A stretch of DNA of 55,125 nucleotides from Helochares maculicollis (Eukaryota > Arthropoda > Insecta > Coleoptera > Hydrophilidae): assembly GCA_033557835.1 (NCBI GenBank), contig JAWQRO010000119.1, positions 1 through 55,125 on the forward strand, given 5' to 3'. Each line of letters begins with the position of its first letter. The stretch's first letter is position 1. Shown in pieces: positions 1-11,225 of this stretch. Made by a program: the position numbers and the translations under genes. Under the pieces are notes generated by a model, which did not search any database, was not told where the DNA came from, and was given only the letters and a program-made list of their open reading frames with translations.

Positions 1-30
<30 letters not shown>
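1..30. repeat. TA dinucleotide microsatellite
   Basis: The window opens in an uninterrupted run of TA; its true left end lies outside the window. Confidence 0.95.
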
Positions 31-32
<2 letters not shown>

Positions 33-91
33 AATCAAATTTTGGAAATATCAAGGAATTGAATTGTTTCAAATATTTTTATTACATTTAA

Positions 92-295
92 TGTTTAAAT
101 TTACAGCAATGCTTAAGATTTTCCAAAAAGTCTTCTGGTAACGAAGAGCTTATTCTTACTGTTATTCGGAAATATGCTGCTACTAACAGCGGTCAAAAGA
201 GTCAACTAAACGTGTCATGGAAGAATTCGTTACTAAGAGCATGCAAACTGAAACCTTATAATTTTTTTGTTTTAATTTTCTGTCTTTGTTTGTAG
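92..295 (+). other. Candidate coding exon or transposon coding scrap
   Basis: A plausible splice acceptor (T-rich tract ending in TTTACAG) ends at 106. From 107 the frame stays open to a TAG at 293-295, and the first ~50 codons have a composition unlike the surrounding AT-rich DNA, with many K, S, N and L and well-spread residues (for example 'EELILTVIRKYAATNSGQ' and 'WKNSLLRACKLKPYNF'). There is no in-frame ATG, so if real it is an internal or last exon, or a fragment of a mobile-element protein. The frame turns T-rich after about 262, which suggests that any coding part ends near there. I do not recognise the peptide. It could be a chance open frame. Confidence 0.25.
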
Positions 296-730
296 AAAGT
301 ATTTCAATTATAATTATTATAAATTCTAAAATTTCGAAAAAATATTTTATTCTCAGGTACTTTACACTCTTATATGTGTAATTTTTGACTTCTTAAGCTT
401 GCAATCACTTACAAAGGATTTCGTGGCTTTCATTGTTAACTCTTGAGATTTGTTTGAGATTTTTCTGACTGTGTATACTATATTAAGGACCTATAATCAT
501 GATGATATGTGTTTTTGAAGGATATAGATTTACGATTGGCCTTCATAGCTGCTTCAGGATTTATTTTGCTGCACGTTTTCAACAGTTGATTGAATATGTT
601 GTGATTAATTAAACTGAAATGGTTTAAAAATAATTTACTCCTATTTTTTTAATATTATAAAAATAATACGCTCTAATTTATTAATATTTTTAAGCGTTAA
701 TGACTATATCTGATTTTTCCAAAATTTGAT
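296..730. other. AT-rich stretch without recognised feature
   Basis: No gene, repeat or transposon signature seen between the candidate exon and the long inverted repeat. Confidence 0.5.
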
Positions 731-1230
731 TAAAGCGCTCCTATTTATTTTTGGCTCCATTTCCTGGACCTTCAGGATGTTCATATTTATGTTTCTTATT
801 GAAGATTTACATATACATTGATTCCAAAACTAATTATTAATGCCCAAGCTTGGTAGCCCAGAGGAGCAGGAGCTTTTCGATTTCTTAGCATTAAATTACT
901 TTTGAAAATGGAATTTTTTATAACGTTATACAAGCGTTAAACTTTTAACACTACAAATCAAACTATTTTCACTTCGTGCCTTGAATATAAGAAATCGGAT
1001 ATTACCTACATTTATATTTGAAATTGCACTTTAAGATACTTTATTAAAGTACGCTGTGAACACAAACATCCTTCATAAATTTTGTGCAATATTAATTCTA
1101 GGCTAGAATGAAACTGTTGAAGCAGGTGTAGAACATGAAAATACAAAATTTCTATGTGATTTATGCACCATACATACGTTTTTATTGTGTAAACATTTAA
1201 ACTCGCTAGTACATGTGTGTAAACGAATAT
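731..1230 (+). repeat. Left arm of a ~0.5 kb long inverted repeat
   Basis: This segment reappears as its reverse complement at 2304-2797. The outer end carries CTCCTATTTATTTTTGG (from about 738) and the inner end carries GTGTGTAAACGAATAT (ending 1230). In a hand comparison of about 210 bases of the inner half I counted roughly seven differences, so identity there is near 97 percent. No transposase reading frame lies in it. It could be the terminal repeat of a foldback-type element, or a recent inverted segmental duplication. Confidence 0.85.
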
Positions 1231-2091
1231 GTTGTGCAGAGAGACAGTTCAGATTTTCCTTTAAAATCCTCAATTCTAGCTTAAATTATATTTGGTCTTC
1301 GCAGCTTCATTCATTCCATCAGGTTATGGGCCTGTATTTCATATTATATATTCTTCCATCTAATTCTGCATTCAAAAAGCGAGTATTTAAAGATAAATAG
1401 GGCTCTACTGTTCCAACAAAGCAAATTATAGGGAGCTGCTCGTGGATGCGACAGTAAACTGACATTTTTAAATACAAACAATGATCTGTCGTCAGATAAT
1501 AAGATTTTTTATGCACGAAACTTATTTAGCGCCCCTGATTGAGAATTCTGTCTTTAAAACTTAATGAGGAAATTAACACTCGCTTTTTATTAAATATTCT
1601 ATAGTTGTGCTAAATAATTTGTGCACCCCGTACATAAGCTTGATGTGCAAATTCGGAAGTTAACTTTTATACATTTTAGTAAGAAAATACACTCGTTCAT
1701 AGCTTAGTGCTGAGTTTATCTCGATGTCTTCATTATTGGCAGCCACTGGGTTCTGAAATAATGCAGCAACGCCCTGCAATTAGTTCTGAATGGCCTAATA
1801 AAATACTAGGAGAACAGTACGTCCTCTACTAAGTATCTAATATTTGAACAAACTAACAAAACAACTCCAGTTGGGAACAAAATTAACTGGATGAACTCTT
1901 ATTATGTACAACACATAATAAATCTCATTTGGACCTTGATGACCATGCATTATACTATCTGAAATTTGAATAAACGGAATGACTACCCCGAAGTGAGACC
2001 ATGAAAGTCACGTAAAACTAAATATGGCGAGCTTGTATGTTTTTTCTTATGGTATATAATCAATATTCGGCCATGTTACAAATTCTAATCA
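1231..2091. other. Spacer between inverted repeat arms
   Basis: AT-rich sequence with no recognised coding content. A short open frame at 1319-1516 on the minus strand looks like chance. Together with the direct repeat at 2092-2303 it forms the ~1.07 kb loop of the inverted repeat. Confidence 0.5.
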
Positions 2092-2303
2092 AACATTTTT
2101 TTGTTTGAATGGCTTTGATCGAGCTATTGAGCCTAGTCTATATTCACAACTAACCAATTATCCCATACAACACCGCGAAATCATTCAAAATTTAACACTT
2201 GTTATGTAAATGCTTGAAACATGCAATATCTTCTTTATTAAATTTTCACAATCGTTTTTTTTAAATAAATGAGTTTAATACTGTTTATATTTTTGACAAA
2301 AAA
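2092..2303 (+). repeat. Direct repeat, copy 1 (left of the right arm)
   Basis: Begins near TTTTTTGTTTGAATGGC, contains TTATCCCATACAACACCGCG, and ends near TTTATATTTTTGACAAA. The same ordered sequence recurs at 2798-3013 with scattered substitutions and small indels, so the right inverted-repeat arm sits between two ~215 bp direct repeats. Confidence 0.85.
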
Positions 2304-2797
2304 ATATTCGTTTACACACATATACTAGCGAGTTTAACTGTTTACACAATAAAAACGTATGTATGGTGCATAAATCACATAGAAATTTTGTATTTTCATG
2401 TTCTACACCTGCTTCGACATTTTCATTCTAGCCTAGAATTAATATTACACAAAATTTATAAAGGATGTTTGTGTTCACAGCGTGCTTTAATAAAGTATCT
2501 TAAAGTGCAATTTCAAATATAAATGTAGGTGATATACTATTTCTTATATTCAAGGCACGAAGTGAAAATAGTTTGATTTGTAGTGTTAAAAGTTTAACGC
2601 TTGTATAACGTTATGAAAAATTCCATTTTCAAAAGTAATTTAATGCTAAGAACTCGAAAAGCTCCTGCTCCTCTGGGCTACCAAGCTTGAATATTAATAA
2701 TTAGTTTTGGAATCAATGTATATGTAAATCTTCAAGAAGAACCATGAACATCCTGAAAGTCCAGGAAATGGACCCAAAAATAAATAGGAACAATTTA
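2304..2797 (-). repeat. Right arm of the long inverted repeat
   Basis: Reverse complement of 731-1230. It includes CTCCTGCTCCTCTGGGCTAC near 2660, matching GTAGCCCAGAGGAGCAGGAG near 853. Differences are scattered substitutions, for example CTTCGAC here against the complement of GTTGAAG in the left arm. Confidence 0.85.
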
Positions 2798-3013
2798 ATT
2801 TTTTGTTTGAATGGCTTTGATCTAGCTATTGAGCCTGGTCTGTATTCATAACTGACCAATTATCCCATACAACACCGCGGAACTATTCAAAATTTAACAC
2901 TTGTCATATAAATACAGACTTGAAATATGCAAGATCTTCTTTAGCAAATTTTCACAATCGTTTTTTTTAATAAATGAGTTTAAAACTGTTTATATTTTTG
3001 ACAAAATAATATT
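2798..3013 (+). repeat. Direct repeat, copy 2 (right of the right arm)
   Basis: Second copy of the 2092-2303 sequence, with a small insertion near 2915 relative to copy 1. No coding content. Confidence 0.85.
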
Positions 3014-3329
3014 TCCTACAAAAAATTAGTTTGTCAAAAAAATTTCTCAGACAAAAATTTTTTTTGACAAAAAATTTGCAGTGCTCAAAATTTCCTACAT
3101 TTCGATGACTCAACAATTCTCATTTTATATTAATATGAAGGAAGAAGGCCCACTTCTTAGTTTACCAAATAAAGTGGTAATAATTACGTCGTGTGTTATT
3201 CAGCTATTCTATATAATTTTAGCTGTTCTTCTGATTCTGAGGTTAGTCTTATTTTGTCGACGGTTTCACTAGTCTTAATGTCGCAATGCCCCTTTAACTA
3301 CACTAGGTAAATGTCTTTATTTACTACAC
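3014..3329. other. AT-rich stretch without recognised feature
   Basis: Short runs of TTTGACAAAAAA and TTTGTCAAAAAA alternate at 3000-3080, giving locally self-complementary sequence. A 63-codon open frame at 3081-3272 is hydrophobic but has no recognisable family. Nothing else seen. Confidence 0.4.
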
Positions 3330-4410
3330 GGGCCAAACAGTCTTTGGCCAATAATGAAAGAACGCTGTTTTGAATGAAGAAATGACTTTATTCTTCGACA
3401 TAATTTCCATCTAGAGTAAGGCATTTGTTGTACCGGCCCTCCAACATTTCGATACCGGTTCGGTACTGTCAAGCTTCGAGGACTTCACAATAGGGGTTTG
3501 TTTCCATTTTGACCTTTTCATTTGAGTGGATTTTTCTCTAGCGTGTCAATTTTTGAGCCTGGGAAAGAGGAGTTAGGCGCTGAGGGCCAAATCTGGGGAA
3601 TACGGAGGGTGAGGGACGAGGTCATAGCGCAGTTTCTACAATTTATCGGTCGTATCATAGGCTGAATGAACTGGAGCGTTGTCTTGGTGAAAGAGCAAGG
3701 TTTTCTTCGCCAAATGAGGGCGCTTTGCTTTGATCTCGACGTCCAATCGATCCAATAAGGCAGAGTTAATTGATTGTTTTACCATGTTCGAGGTAGTCTA
3801 TGAATATAATATCATGTGAGTTCTAAAAAATACTGGTTAAAACTTTGCTGGTCGGCCGTTGTGTTTTCGAGCGCTTTGGATGACTTTCACTAGGCAACAG
3901 TCATTTAGCTGACTGTCGATTGGGTTGAGGTGTGTAATGATGTATTCATGTTTCATACCTTGTCACAGATCGGCGCAGAAACTCGTTCTTATTGCGTTTG
4001 ATCAGTGCCAGATTGCCTTTGGAAAGTTGAGCTCGTTTGTCTTTGTGATCGATACTCAAAAACGCAGCATTCACGGAGAGCAAAGCTTTTCCATTTGTAA
4101 AAACTCATGGATGATATGACCTACGCATTTCTTTGAGACGCCAAAGATGATAATAGCTCACCCATCACAATTTCACGAATTTTCGCGATATATTCTGACG
4201 TTATTGCGCCCTGTGGCCTTCCTGAACGAGGTGCAACATTTCTGATGGTAGCGTTTCGAGGAAATTCAGCAAACCAGTACTTAACCGTTGAATATGCTGC
4301 AGCAGATTTGCCATAACATTTATCAAGTCATTGCTTTGCATCAACCCATCAAGAAACAATGTTTATCAAAACAGCAAATTTATCCTTTTCCTTTGTAAAC
4401 AAAAATATCA
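3330..4410 (-). pseudogene. Degenerate mariner transposase, irritans-like
   Basis: Read on the minus strand with frameshifts, the region gives an ordered set of mariner transposase landmarks. The N-terminal helix-turn-helix part appears as 'STVKYWFAEFPRN' followed by 'RSGRPQG'. Next come 'VSKKCVGHIIHEFLQMEKLC', then 'TWIHHYTPQPNRQSAK', then 'HPKRSKTQ' and 'IIFIDYLEHGKTIN', then 'LLFHQDNAPVHSA' with the second catalytic Asp, then 'VPHPPYSPDLA' with the third. The pattern 'HHYTP..NRQSA' with 'FIDYLE.GKTI' is what I know from the irritans subfamily (Himar1-like). The first catalytic Asp, expected in a DETW context, reads Tyr ('TRYETW'). Several in-frame stops and frameshifts make it non-functional. 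Length is close to a full 1.3 kb element, but I could not fix the terminal repeats. Confidence 0.85.
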
Positions 4411-4785
4411 GAGGTAGGATCCCTGTGAGACCAATAACTTGAGAACGATTGGATGGAATGTCATGAAGCTTTGGCAGTATTCCTGTTAAAGCTTGAGCAT
4501 TAAGACAAGGATATATATATTTTGTTTGTGGCGCGATCTTTCAGTCAGGTCAAAGACATTTCAGCCCATGTAGTATATTATTCAGTACTTTTGACTATTG
4601 ACAACTTTCGCTATCAAATAACTAGGTCTGCTGTTTTTGTACACTTTTGCAAGACATTGTATGGCACTATAAGAGTCTGTTAGAATCAAAATTGTCCCAT
4701 CTCTCTTAATTGGAAGTGCTTTCAAACCAGCAAGTATTTCATATACCTCCGCTGTAAAAAATAAAGGCTTTTGAGGGCAGTTTTA
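4411..4785. other. AT-rich stretch without recognised feature
   Basis: Between two mariner elements. It may include the 5' end of the irritans-like relic, but no matching inverted terminus could be identified. Confidence 0.4.
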
Positions 4786-5380
4786 TACTACTGTGACCAA
4801 AAAGTAAGGTGTGATTGTCATTTAAATCTCCTGGGCATTAAGAAAGCAGGGACATTTTTTCCTATGTTGCTAGGACTGTCTATAACATTTTCCAAGCGTG
4901 TGTTTGACAAAAACTTTAATTATCTCCGAGTTAGACGTGGTTTTGTAAACAACCAAAAGTGAATTTTTAGATATTTACAATGGGTGATTTTGCTGAGCAA
5001 AGAACTTGCATCAAATTTTGTTTGCGAAACTACATTGGTTCTTCGCAACTATTTTGCCAAAAACTGGACTCATATCATTCCGCAACCACCGTATTCACCT
5101 GATTTGGTTCCGTGCGAGTTCTGGCTATTTAGCAAACTCAATAGGCCAATGCTAGGATACCGGTTTGATACGATTGAGGAGATAAAAACCTAATCGAAGG
5201 TCTTGAATGCCATAACGGAAAAGACTATTACGACTGTTTCGAGGACTGGAAAAAGCGTTAGAAAAAATGCGTTTTATTAGACGGGGATTACTTCGAAGGG
5301 GATAAAATTGATTTGGATGACTAAATAAATAATTTACATTTTATAAACAAATTCACCTTACTTTTTTAATCACAGTAGCA
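4786..5380 (+). mobile_element. Internally deleted mariner, family A copy 1
   Basis: Terminal inverted repeats are visible: TACTACTGTGACCAAAAAGT at the left and the complement of TACTGTGATTAAAAAAGTAAG at the right end (about 5354-5378). A TA precedes the left end, and the right outer bases are mutated (GTAGCA). A start codon at 4980 begins 'MGDFAEQRTC.KFCLRN', the usual N-terminus of this family, but within ~20 codons the sequence jumps to the C-terminal part: 'LVLRNYFAKNWTHIIPQP' then 'PYSPDLVPCEFWLFSKL', ending with a 'DYFEGDKIDLDD' tail near 5320. About 700 bp of a normal ~1.3 kb element, including the first two catalytic Asp codons, is missing. In-frame stops add to this. It is a non-autonomous relic. 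Confidence 0.88.
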
Positions 5381-5840
5381 CATTTGCTAATTTAATGTGA
5401 AGGGACAAAGAATACCACTCCAATACCTTCCTTTGGATCGGAACCATGGTGTAATTAGACCATTGTGTTATCCTTCACATCCCTGTTTTTATTATTCTCC
5501 GGCAGTGACTTATAATTCGGTAAATAGTGAATATTAATTTTGTGATTTTATTCCAAATAATCTGTCATACTGCAGAAAGGGTTCAGCCTATGTTTTGTTT
5601 CAAGATAAGCACCCAACAAAGGTGGATTCTTCTTGCCAATTCAGAACGACTCAATTAGAGTATCAATAGATAGACCATGAATATGACCGTAAAGTTTGCT
5701 CTTTTTCTCTCGTATAAACTCAAAACAAATCTTTAGGCTAAAATCTTTCTACGGCGGTTAAAAAGAAGTTCTCAGCAATCAGAATAAATATTGTCCAAAG
5801 GATAATCTTAAACATTTATTTTGTATTGCATCCACCTTTT
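5381..5840. other. Stretch without recognised feature
   Basis: AT-rich; no transposon, gene or tandem repeat recognised between the deleted mariner and the R1 repeat. Confidence 0.45.
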
Positions 5841-7632
5841 CACATTTCCGTATCACTATACGAAGTATACTAAAAGGGATCATGAACAAATTCGGTCTCG
5901 AGATTTTTACAGATCTTCACATTTTGAGTGCCTCTGAATCCATTTTGACTATTTTTGGCATGTTCTCTGTGTTTTTGTGTAAACATGATAGAGGTTAGAC
6001 CGTTTGAGGTGGAGCGATGAAATTTAGTAAACGCTCTTGTTGCAAAAACTTGCAAGGCCTATATCAACTTTTGAAGCATGAAGGATCACCGGAAGTACCT
6101 GTTTACTTACAGTTTTGAAATTTTTCCAAGTAAAGTAGTCTTTAAAGATAAGCTATCGGATTGAAATTTCGTGCACACCTTAAATATAACAAAAAACTGA
6201 CAGATACAAATTTTCAACGTGATCGGAGCACCGAAAGTGCTATTTGTTACAAAAATGCTAAACAAATGCAAACAGTTACGTGTAAATTTTAAAACCCGAA
6301 GTGGGACTTAACCGTTATAAATTTGATTTTTTAGTTATGAATTTACATTCTAAAATTGGACCCTTCCGTTAGTTATGAATTCCATTTTAAAATTGAACCC
6401 TTCGCAGAGGATTTTTACAAACGTTTGATATTTCAGACTAGTAAAGAGTATGTACATTTTTTTCAACACAAACACTTGTACATTACATAAAGAAATATTA
6501 AATATATTTCGACGGTATACTACTGTGATCAAAAAGTAAGGTGAATTGGTTTATAAAATGTAAACTCTTTATTTATTCTTCCAAATCAATTTCATCCCCT
6601 TCAAAATAATCCCCGTCCGATAAAACGCACTTTTGCCAACGCTTTTTCCAGTTCTCGAAACAGTGGGAGTAGTTTTTTTGTGGTATAGCAATCAAGATCT
6701 TCTTCGATTCGGTTTTTATTTCCTCAATCGTATCAAAACAGCATCCCCGAATTGGCCTTCTGAGTTTGCTGAATAGACAGAAGTCGCACGGAGCCAAATA
6801 AGGTGAATACGGTGGTTGCGGAACGATATGAATCGAGGTTTTGGCAAAAACAATTGCAATATGACATGGTACATTTGGCACCAATCGAGACTTGACGCGT
6901 TTGAGTAACAAAAAGTCCTTCAAAATGATTTGGGTGGAGCCAAATGATATTCCAACACTATCAGCGAGGTCTCTAATTATCAATCGACAATTTTCAAGCA
7001 CCAAATCTTTGATTTTTGGACATGACACTCGTCGATAGACGTTGATGGTCGTCCAGAGCGCGGCTCGTCTTCAACGCATTTTTGGTCCGCTTTGAACTCG
7101 TTGTACCACTTATAAACGGTTTTTTTGTGCCATAGTTTGGTCACCAAAGGCCTTCCGCAACATTTTCAATTTATCTGCACAAGAATATTCGTTTCGCAAA
7201 CAAAATTTGATGCAAGTTCTTTGCTCAGCAAAATCGCCCATTGTAAATGTCGAAAAATCTACTTTTGGTTGTTTACAAAAACACGTATATCTCGAAGATA
7301 ATTAAAGCTTTTGACAAACAGACGCTTGGAAAATGTTCTAGACAGTCCTAGCAACATAGGAAAAAATGTACCTGCCTTCTTAATGCCTGGGAGTTTTAAA
7401 TGACCTTACTTTCACAGTAGTATATGCACTGAAAAAGAATTGAATATTCCTTATGAATACATTAATGTGTTGAATATAGATATTGAAGTTAATGTTAATT
7501 ATGGATATTAACACTTTTGCTTTTAGTTTTAGAAGCATGTAAGTGTTTGTAGTTGTATTATTATTAATCGCAAGTACTTTATGTAGTACATGTATTTATA
7601 CGAGAATATTGAGTGGAGATATTCCAGATTTT
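5841..7632 (+). repeat. Interspersed repeat R1, copy a (split by a mariner)
   Basis: R1 is an unclassified repeat defined here by recurrence. It starts with ACATTCCCGTATTACTATAC and a short palindrome, then GAGTGCCCCTGAATCCATTT, AGACCGTTTGAGGTGGAGCG and CACCGGAAGTACCTGTTTAC, and ends TTTATACGGGAATGTTGAG. Without the mariner (6518-7422) this copy is ~890 bp. Both outer ends carry a CATTCCCGTAT-like word in inverted orientation. No convincing reading frame exists. Other copies lie at 19768-22730, with fragments elsewhere. Class is unknown: it could be a MITE or a piece of a larger element. Confidence 0.75.
6518..7422 (-). mobile_element. Internally deleted mariner, family A copy 2, nested in R1
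   Basis: Ends read TACTACTGTGATCAAAAAGT on the left and CTTTCACAGTAGTA on the right, bracketed by TA at 6516-6517 and 7423-7424. R1 sequence continues on both sides, so this is an insertion. On the minus strand the transposase starts at 7241 ('MGDFAEQRTCIKFCLRN'). A frameshift leads to the recognition-helix region ('SIRDLADSVGISF'-like, near 6960) and 'KRVKSRLVPN'. It then jumps straight into 'PCHIA' and 'IVPQPPYSPYLAPCDF', ending 'WKKRWQKCVLSDGDYFEGDE' at 6573. The first catalytic Asp is deleted, the second sits at the deletion joint and reads Asn-Val, and the third is Tyr ('SPYLAP'). Length is 905 bp against ~1.3 kb for an intact element. Confidence 0.9.
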
Positions 7633-9496
7633 ATTAAACATTAAACAGATGATTGAGCATAGAAAATACGATCATTGCCTAAGATTGATAGTATAAAAGT
7701 TTTAATCAAAACATTTAGTTATTATTTAAAAAAAATTATCAATAAAACTATCTGCGACATATACAAAATCTCAGTTAAAAATATATTGTGTGTGCTCACA
7801 GTCAATACTAGTTTACAGCCATTCAAGGCCCATGGAAGTATGTGTGCAATTATTTAATATTCTTAAGCATTAAATTATCTGGCTTATCTAACAACTGCTT
7901 CTGCAGAGATACAAGATTAATGGACACTTTTACGCACAGTATACATTTTCAAAATGTCTGTCGAGTCAGAAAATAGCGAGAGAAAATATCTAAATAGAAA
8001 CATGTCTGTTTGCTGACGTTCTTCTTCGATACCACCGCAGCTGAAAAACGTTTGTACTACGTAGATTTTGTAAGTCCGACTCGAAAAATTGTTAAAATTG
8101 CTGGCAGCTGTCGGCCTTTTACAATTGCATGCAGACTACCCTACAACTAGCCCGAAGCTTCCTGTAGGCTAACGTAGTGAATTTGACTTTAAATTGGTAG
8201 TTGGTCGCAGTTATAATTAGTTAGCGTAAATAATTTACTGTACAAAATTTCAATTAACTAATCTTTTTTCGGCAACCAGTCCGCGAACTGACATTTCCTC
8301 AATTGGTTTGTCAATTAATATCTACATATTCACGTCGATAAATGTCGGCGCTGCTGTAAAAACTCAATTATTGTCAGAGTGCATTTAAGAACATGTTTAC
8401 ATGCATCCATTTTGCAGAATCTTTTTCATCTGCTATTCATAAACATAGCTTTGTCAAAGACAGTGGCAACTATGTTTTTTAGCGTGAGTAAAAATAAAAT
8501 TTTTACAATGGAGTCGGCAGCCCAGCTGCTAATGAATGCGAAATATAATGAAACAACCTTTGCATGCATTGGAAATGCAGTTTGCGCTCATTTAAAAATA
8601 ATAGCATTTTTCTATTACATTCTACTTTGTTCTAATTTGCGTCGATAACTAAAATACTCTGATGAAACGCGAGAAATAAAATATAAAAATTGTAGCCTAC
8701 ATAATTACACAGCAGCGCCGATTCCTATCTATTGACACACATACGTCAGTGCAAAACCTAGCAAAAAGGGCTTTCAGAGTTGAATCATAGATCTATAGCT
8801 GAGCTCAGCTGCAGAATTTTAGATGGCTGTTTACACTATCAGTACTCGAGATATATTCTGAAAATTTCAATTATAGATAAGCTAATACCAAACACTCGAA
8901 AAGTATTTTAAATAAAGAACTGTGATTGAAGTCCTGCGATAAATAAATGTGTGACTGGATAAAAATTTAGAGAACCTACATAATGAAAAACCAATTAAAT
9001 CGTGTTCTCCGAAGGATTTCCCCGCACATATTATTGATTGAATTCGTTGAACGTTAAGTGGAATTAAAACCGTGAAAATTTTTATTTCTAATTCATTTTA
9101 GAAGAATACACTTGAAGCATAGTAAATAATCTACAAAATGAACGAAATGGGAAGTTTTTGCAGGGAGCACAAATGTTGTCTTTATATTTCTAGCTACCAT
9201 TTAATTATCTCTAAAACTTCTCATACACAAGTAAATTTCCGCTTTTTGTGTTATTGATTTCAGGTAGTTACTTAGCAAAACTATAACTAACAATAAGCTT
9301 CATTGAAAGAAAACAGGAACAATTTGATATATTTTATGGTGCATACAACAATTACCGTAATTAATTCTTCTAGTGATAATCCACCAAAGGTGTCATCAGA
9401 AAAACAGTGCATAGAAGCAAATTTAATACTTCATATCCATATATAACCATAAATAATCTCATAATAATTAGCCTCTAGCTTAACACGTGACTAATA
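7633..9496. other. 1.9 kb without recognised gene
   Basis: AT-rich, low in repeats. A hydrophobic 89-codon open frame at 8379-8648 (+) has no recognisable motif and no coding neighbour; I treat it as chance. No transposon ends were seen. Confidence 0.45.
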
Positions 9497-9952
9497 TAAG
9501 GAGTACAAATAAGTTTCCGCCGTTTTTTATAAAAAATTGAATATTTGTTCTAACAGAACGGTCGTTTAAGTTTATTTAAAGTATTATCCATCACTAGCAA
9601 CCATTTTTTTCCATCTCTCAGGCAGCATTCGGGTTCCACATCTAAAGAACTCCTTATCTTTTGAGGCTATGCTCGTATCAACCCAATTTTTATTATCTTT
9701 ATATGTTGTGAACCGCTGCTCCGACACAGCATGTGCCATTGACCGGAACAGATAATAGTCGGATGGCGGTATGTCTAGTGAATACGGCGGGTGGGGTAAC
9801 ACTTCCCAATCAAGTGTTTTCAAGTAGTTTTTCACCGGAACCATTACCTGCGGATGAGCATTATCATGAAGCAGAATTATTTTGTCCTGTCTAGAATAGT
9901 ATTGAGGGTGTTTTTCCTTTAGAGCACGACTCAATCTCGTCAATTGTGTTCG
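9497..9952 (-). mobile_element. Mariner family B, 3' half copy
   Basis: The 3' terminus TAAGGAGTACAAATAAGTTT (9497) matches the end of the longer copy at 11226. On the minus strand the C-terminal half of the transposase is open: 'MTRLSRALKEKHPQYY' then 'KIILLHDNAHPQV' with the second catalytic Asp, then 'VLPHPPYSLDIPPSDYYLF' with the third (SPDIAP altered to SLDIPP), and the 'RMLPERWKKMVASDG' tail. The element stops abruptly at 9952, in the codons after 'QL', where repeat R2 begins. All of the N-terminal half is absent. It is a truncated relic; the family resembles the mellifera-type mariners, though I am unsure of the subfamily name. Confidence 0.88.
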
Positions 9953-9956
9953 TTAT

Positions 9957-10045
9957 AATTAATATTTTAACAAATATAATAGATCGGGATATCAAGCAGA
10001 ACAAATTCTTCTGCAAATATTCTAGTATTATAAAATAAGTACTTC
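9957..10045 (+). repeat. Short repeat R2, copy a
   Basis: About 85 bp also found at 11131-11220; both contain ATCAAGCAGAACAAATTC and TTCTGCAAATATTCTA. It begins right at the broken end of the mariner half copy. Confidence 0.75.
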
Positions 10046-11130
10046 TTTGTAGCATTTTTGTATAATTTTGCAATTGAAAGAGCTGTGGTTGAGTCGCTGA
10101 CTTTATCATTTTATGTTAATATAGACAAAGGAAGCTCGGGAAAGCAACTACTGCGCTTAGGAATTTTTAGGAAACGTCATATTTTGCGTATTCAAGAGCA
10201 AATCATGCCAAAGCAAAGCCCTTATTAATTACAAATGCTTTCACGTATATTTTATGGACGATGTCAATATTTGAAAATCACCTGACAAATAGATGTGAGG
10301 CAAGGTCGACTTTATATTAAAAATGAATTGACATAAATTAAAACAATTTATCTTTAGTTTTGAGATGTAAAAGCCCTCACCCTGTTCATCCTCTTAAACT
10401 GATGAAGAATGTAAAAACTGTGAAGCTCATGATTCATTTCTTTTGTAGAAAAAATACAGTTTTGTCATTCTTAGTAGCAACGTTTTGTTAAATAAAACGT
10501 ACACACTCTTGTCAGACTATTTTTAAACTAGTATTTGCATACTCAGTTTAATAATCATCTCTGAAGAAACGGTCAACCACGTGTTTACTAATTGTGAAGA
10601 ATAACCTTAGTATCAATTATCTTATCTGTAGCATCAACAGTTTTTGATATAAGGGTTCCTCTAGTACCTTTCACTCCATTCTAATGTAAGCATTTGACAT
10701 GATCTAGCACGTATTTCTTAGCTTCTACAAGAGGATAAATATATTTGATTTCTCATCGACAGCATCAGTTCTTTTTCAGATATACCGTAAGTGTATCTCG
10801 AAGAGACAATATTTCAACCCGCATTTTTACCCCTTTAGAAACAGAATTTTAATAACTTCATCTTTTTTCGTCAACTAAACCATAAAGGCAATGTGTCCAA
10901 GAAATTTCACTATATTTATAAATATATTGGTACTTCTATAGAGAAACCCTTAATTTATAAGATCCAATACCTGTTAAGAACTTGCCTTTAGTATTAAATT
11001 ATGCATTTTGCAAGAAACTTTCATTAAGGAGGGCCTCTGTATATATGTCTTTTATATAAAAATACCAAGTTTAAGAAAATTATTTGGATGTAGCACTCCT
11101 TAACATCTGTTTATTTTTTCTTTTCGATAT
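10046..11130. other. 1.1 kb without recognised feature
   Basis: AT-rich with no coding pattern, tandem repeat or transposon terminus that I could support. Confidence 0.45.
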
Positions 11131-11225
11131 GATTAATATTCTAATAAATATAATAGAACGGGACATCAAGCAGAACAAATTCTTCTGCAAATATTCTATA
11201 CTTATAGGTTAAATAATTCTTTGTA
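11131..11225 (+). repeat. Short repeat R2, copy b
   Basis: Second copy of the 9957-10045 repeat. It is followed at 11226 by the 3' end of a mariner. In copy a the corresponding point (CTTCTTTGTA) continues into different sequence, which places the mariner insertion at a TA inside R2. Confidence 0.75.

Noticed and set aside
731..2797. Long inverted repeat considered as a mariner or hAT element
   Set aside because: Arms of ~0.5 kb are far longer than mariner or hAT termini, and no transposase reading was found in the spacer.
8379..8648. 89-codon plus-strand open frame
   Set aside because: No motif, poor start context and no neighbouring coding signal.
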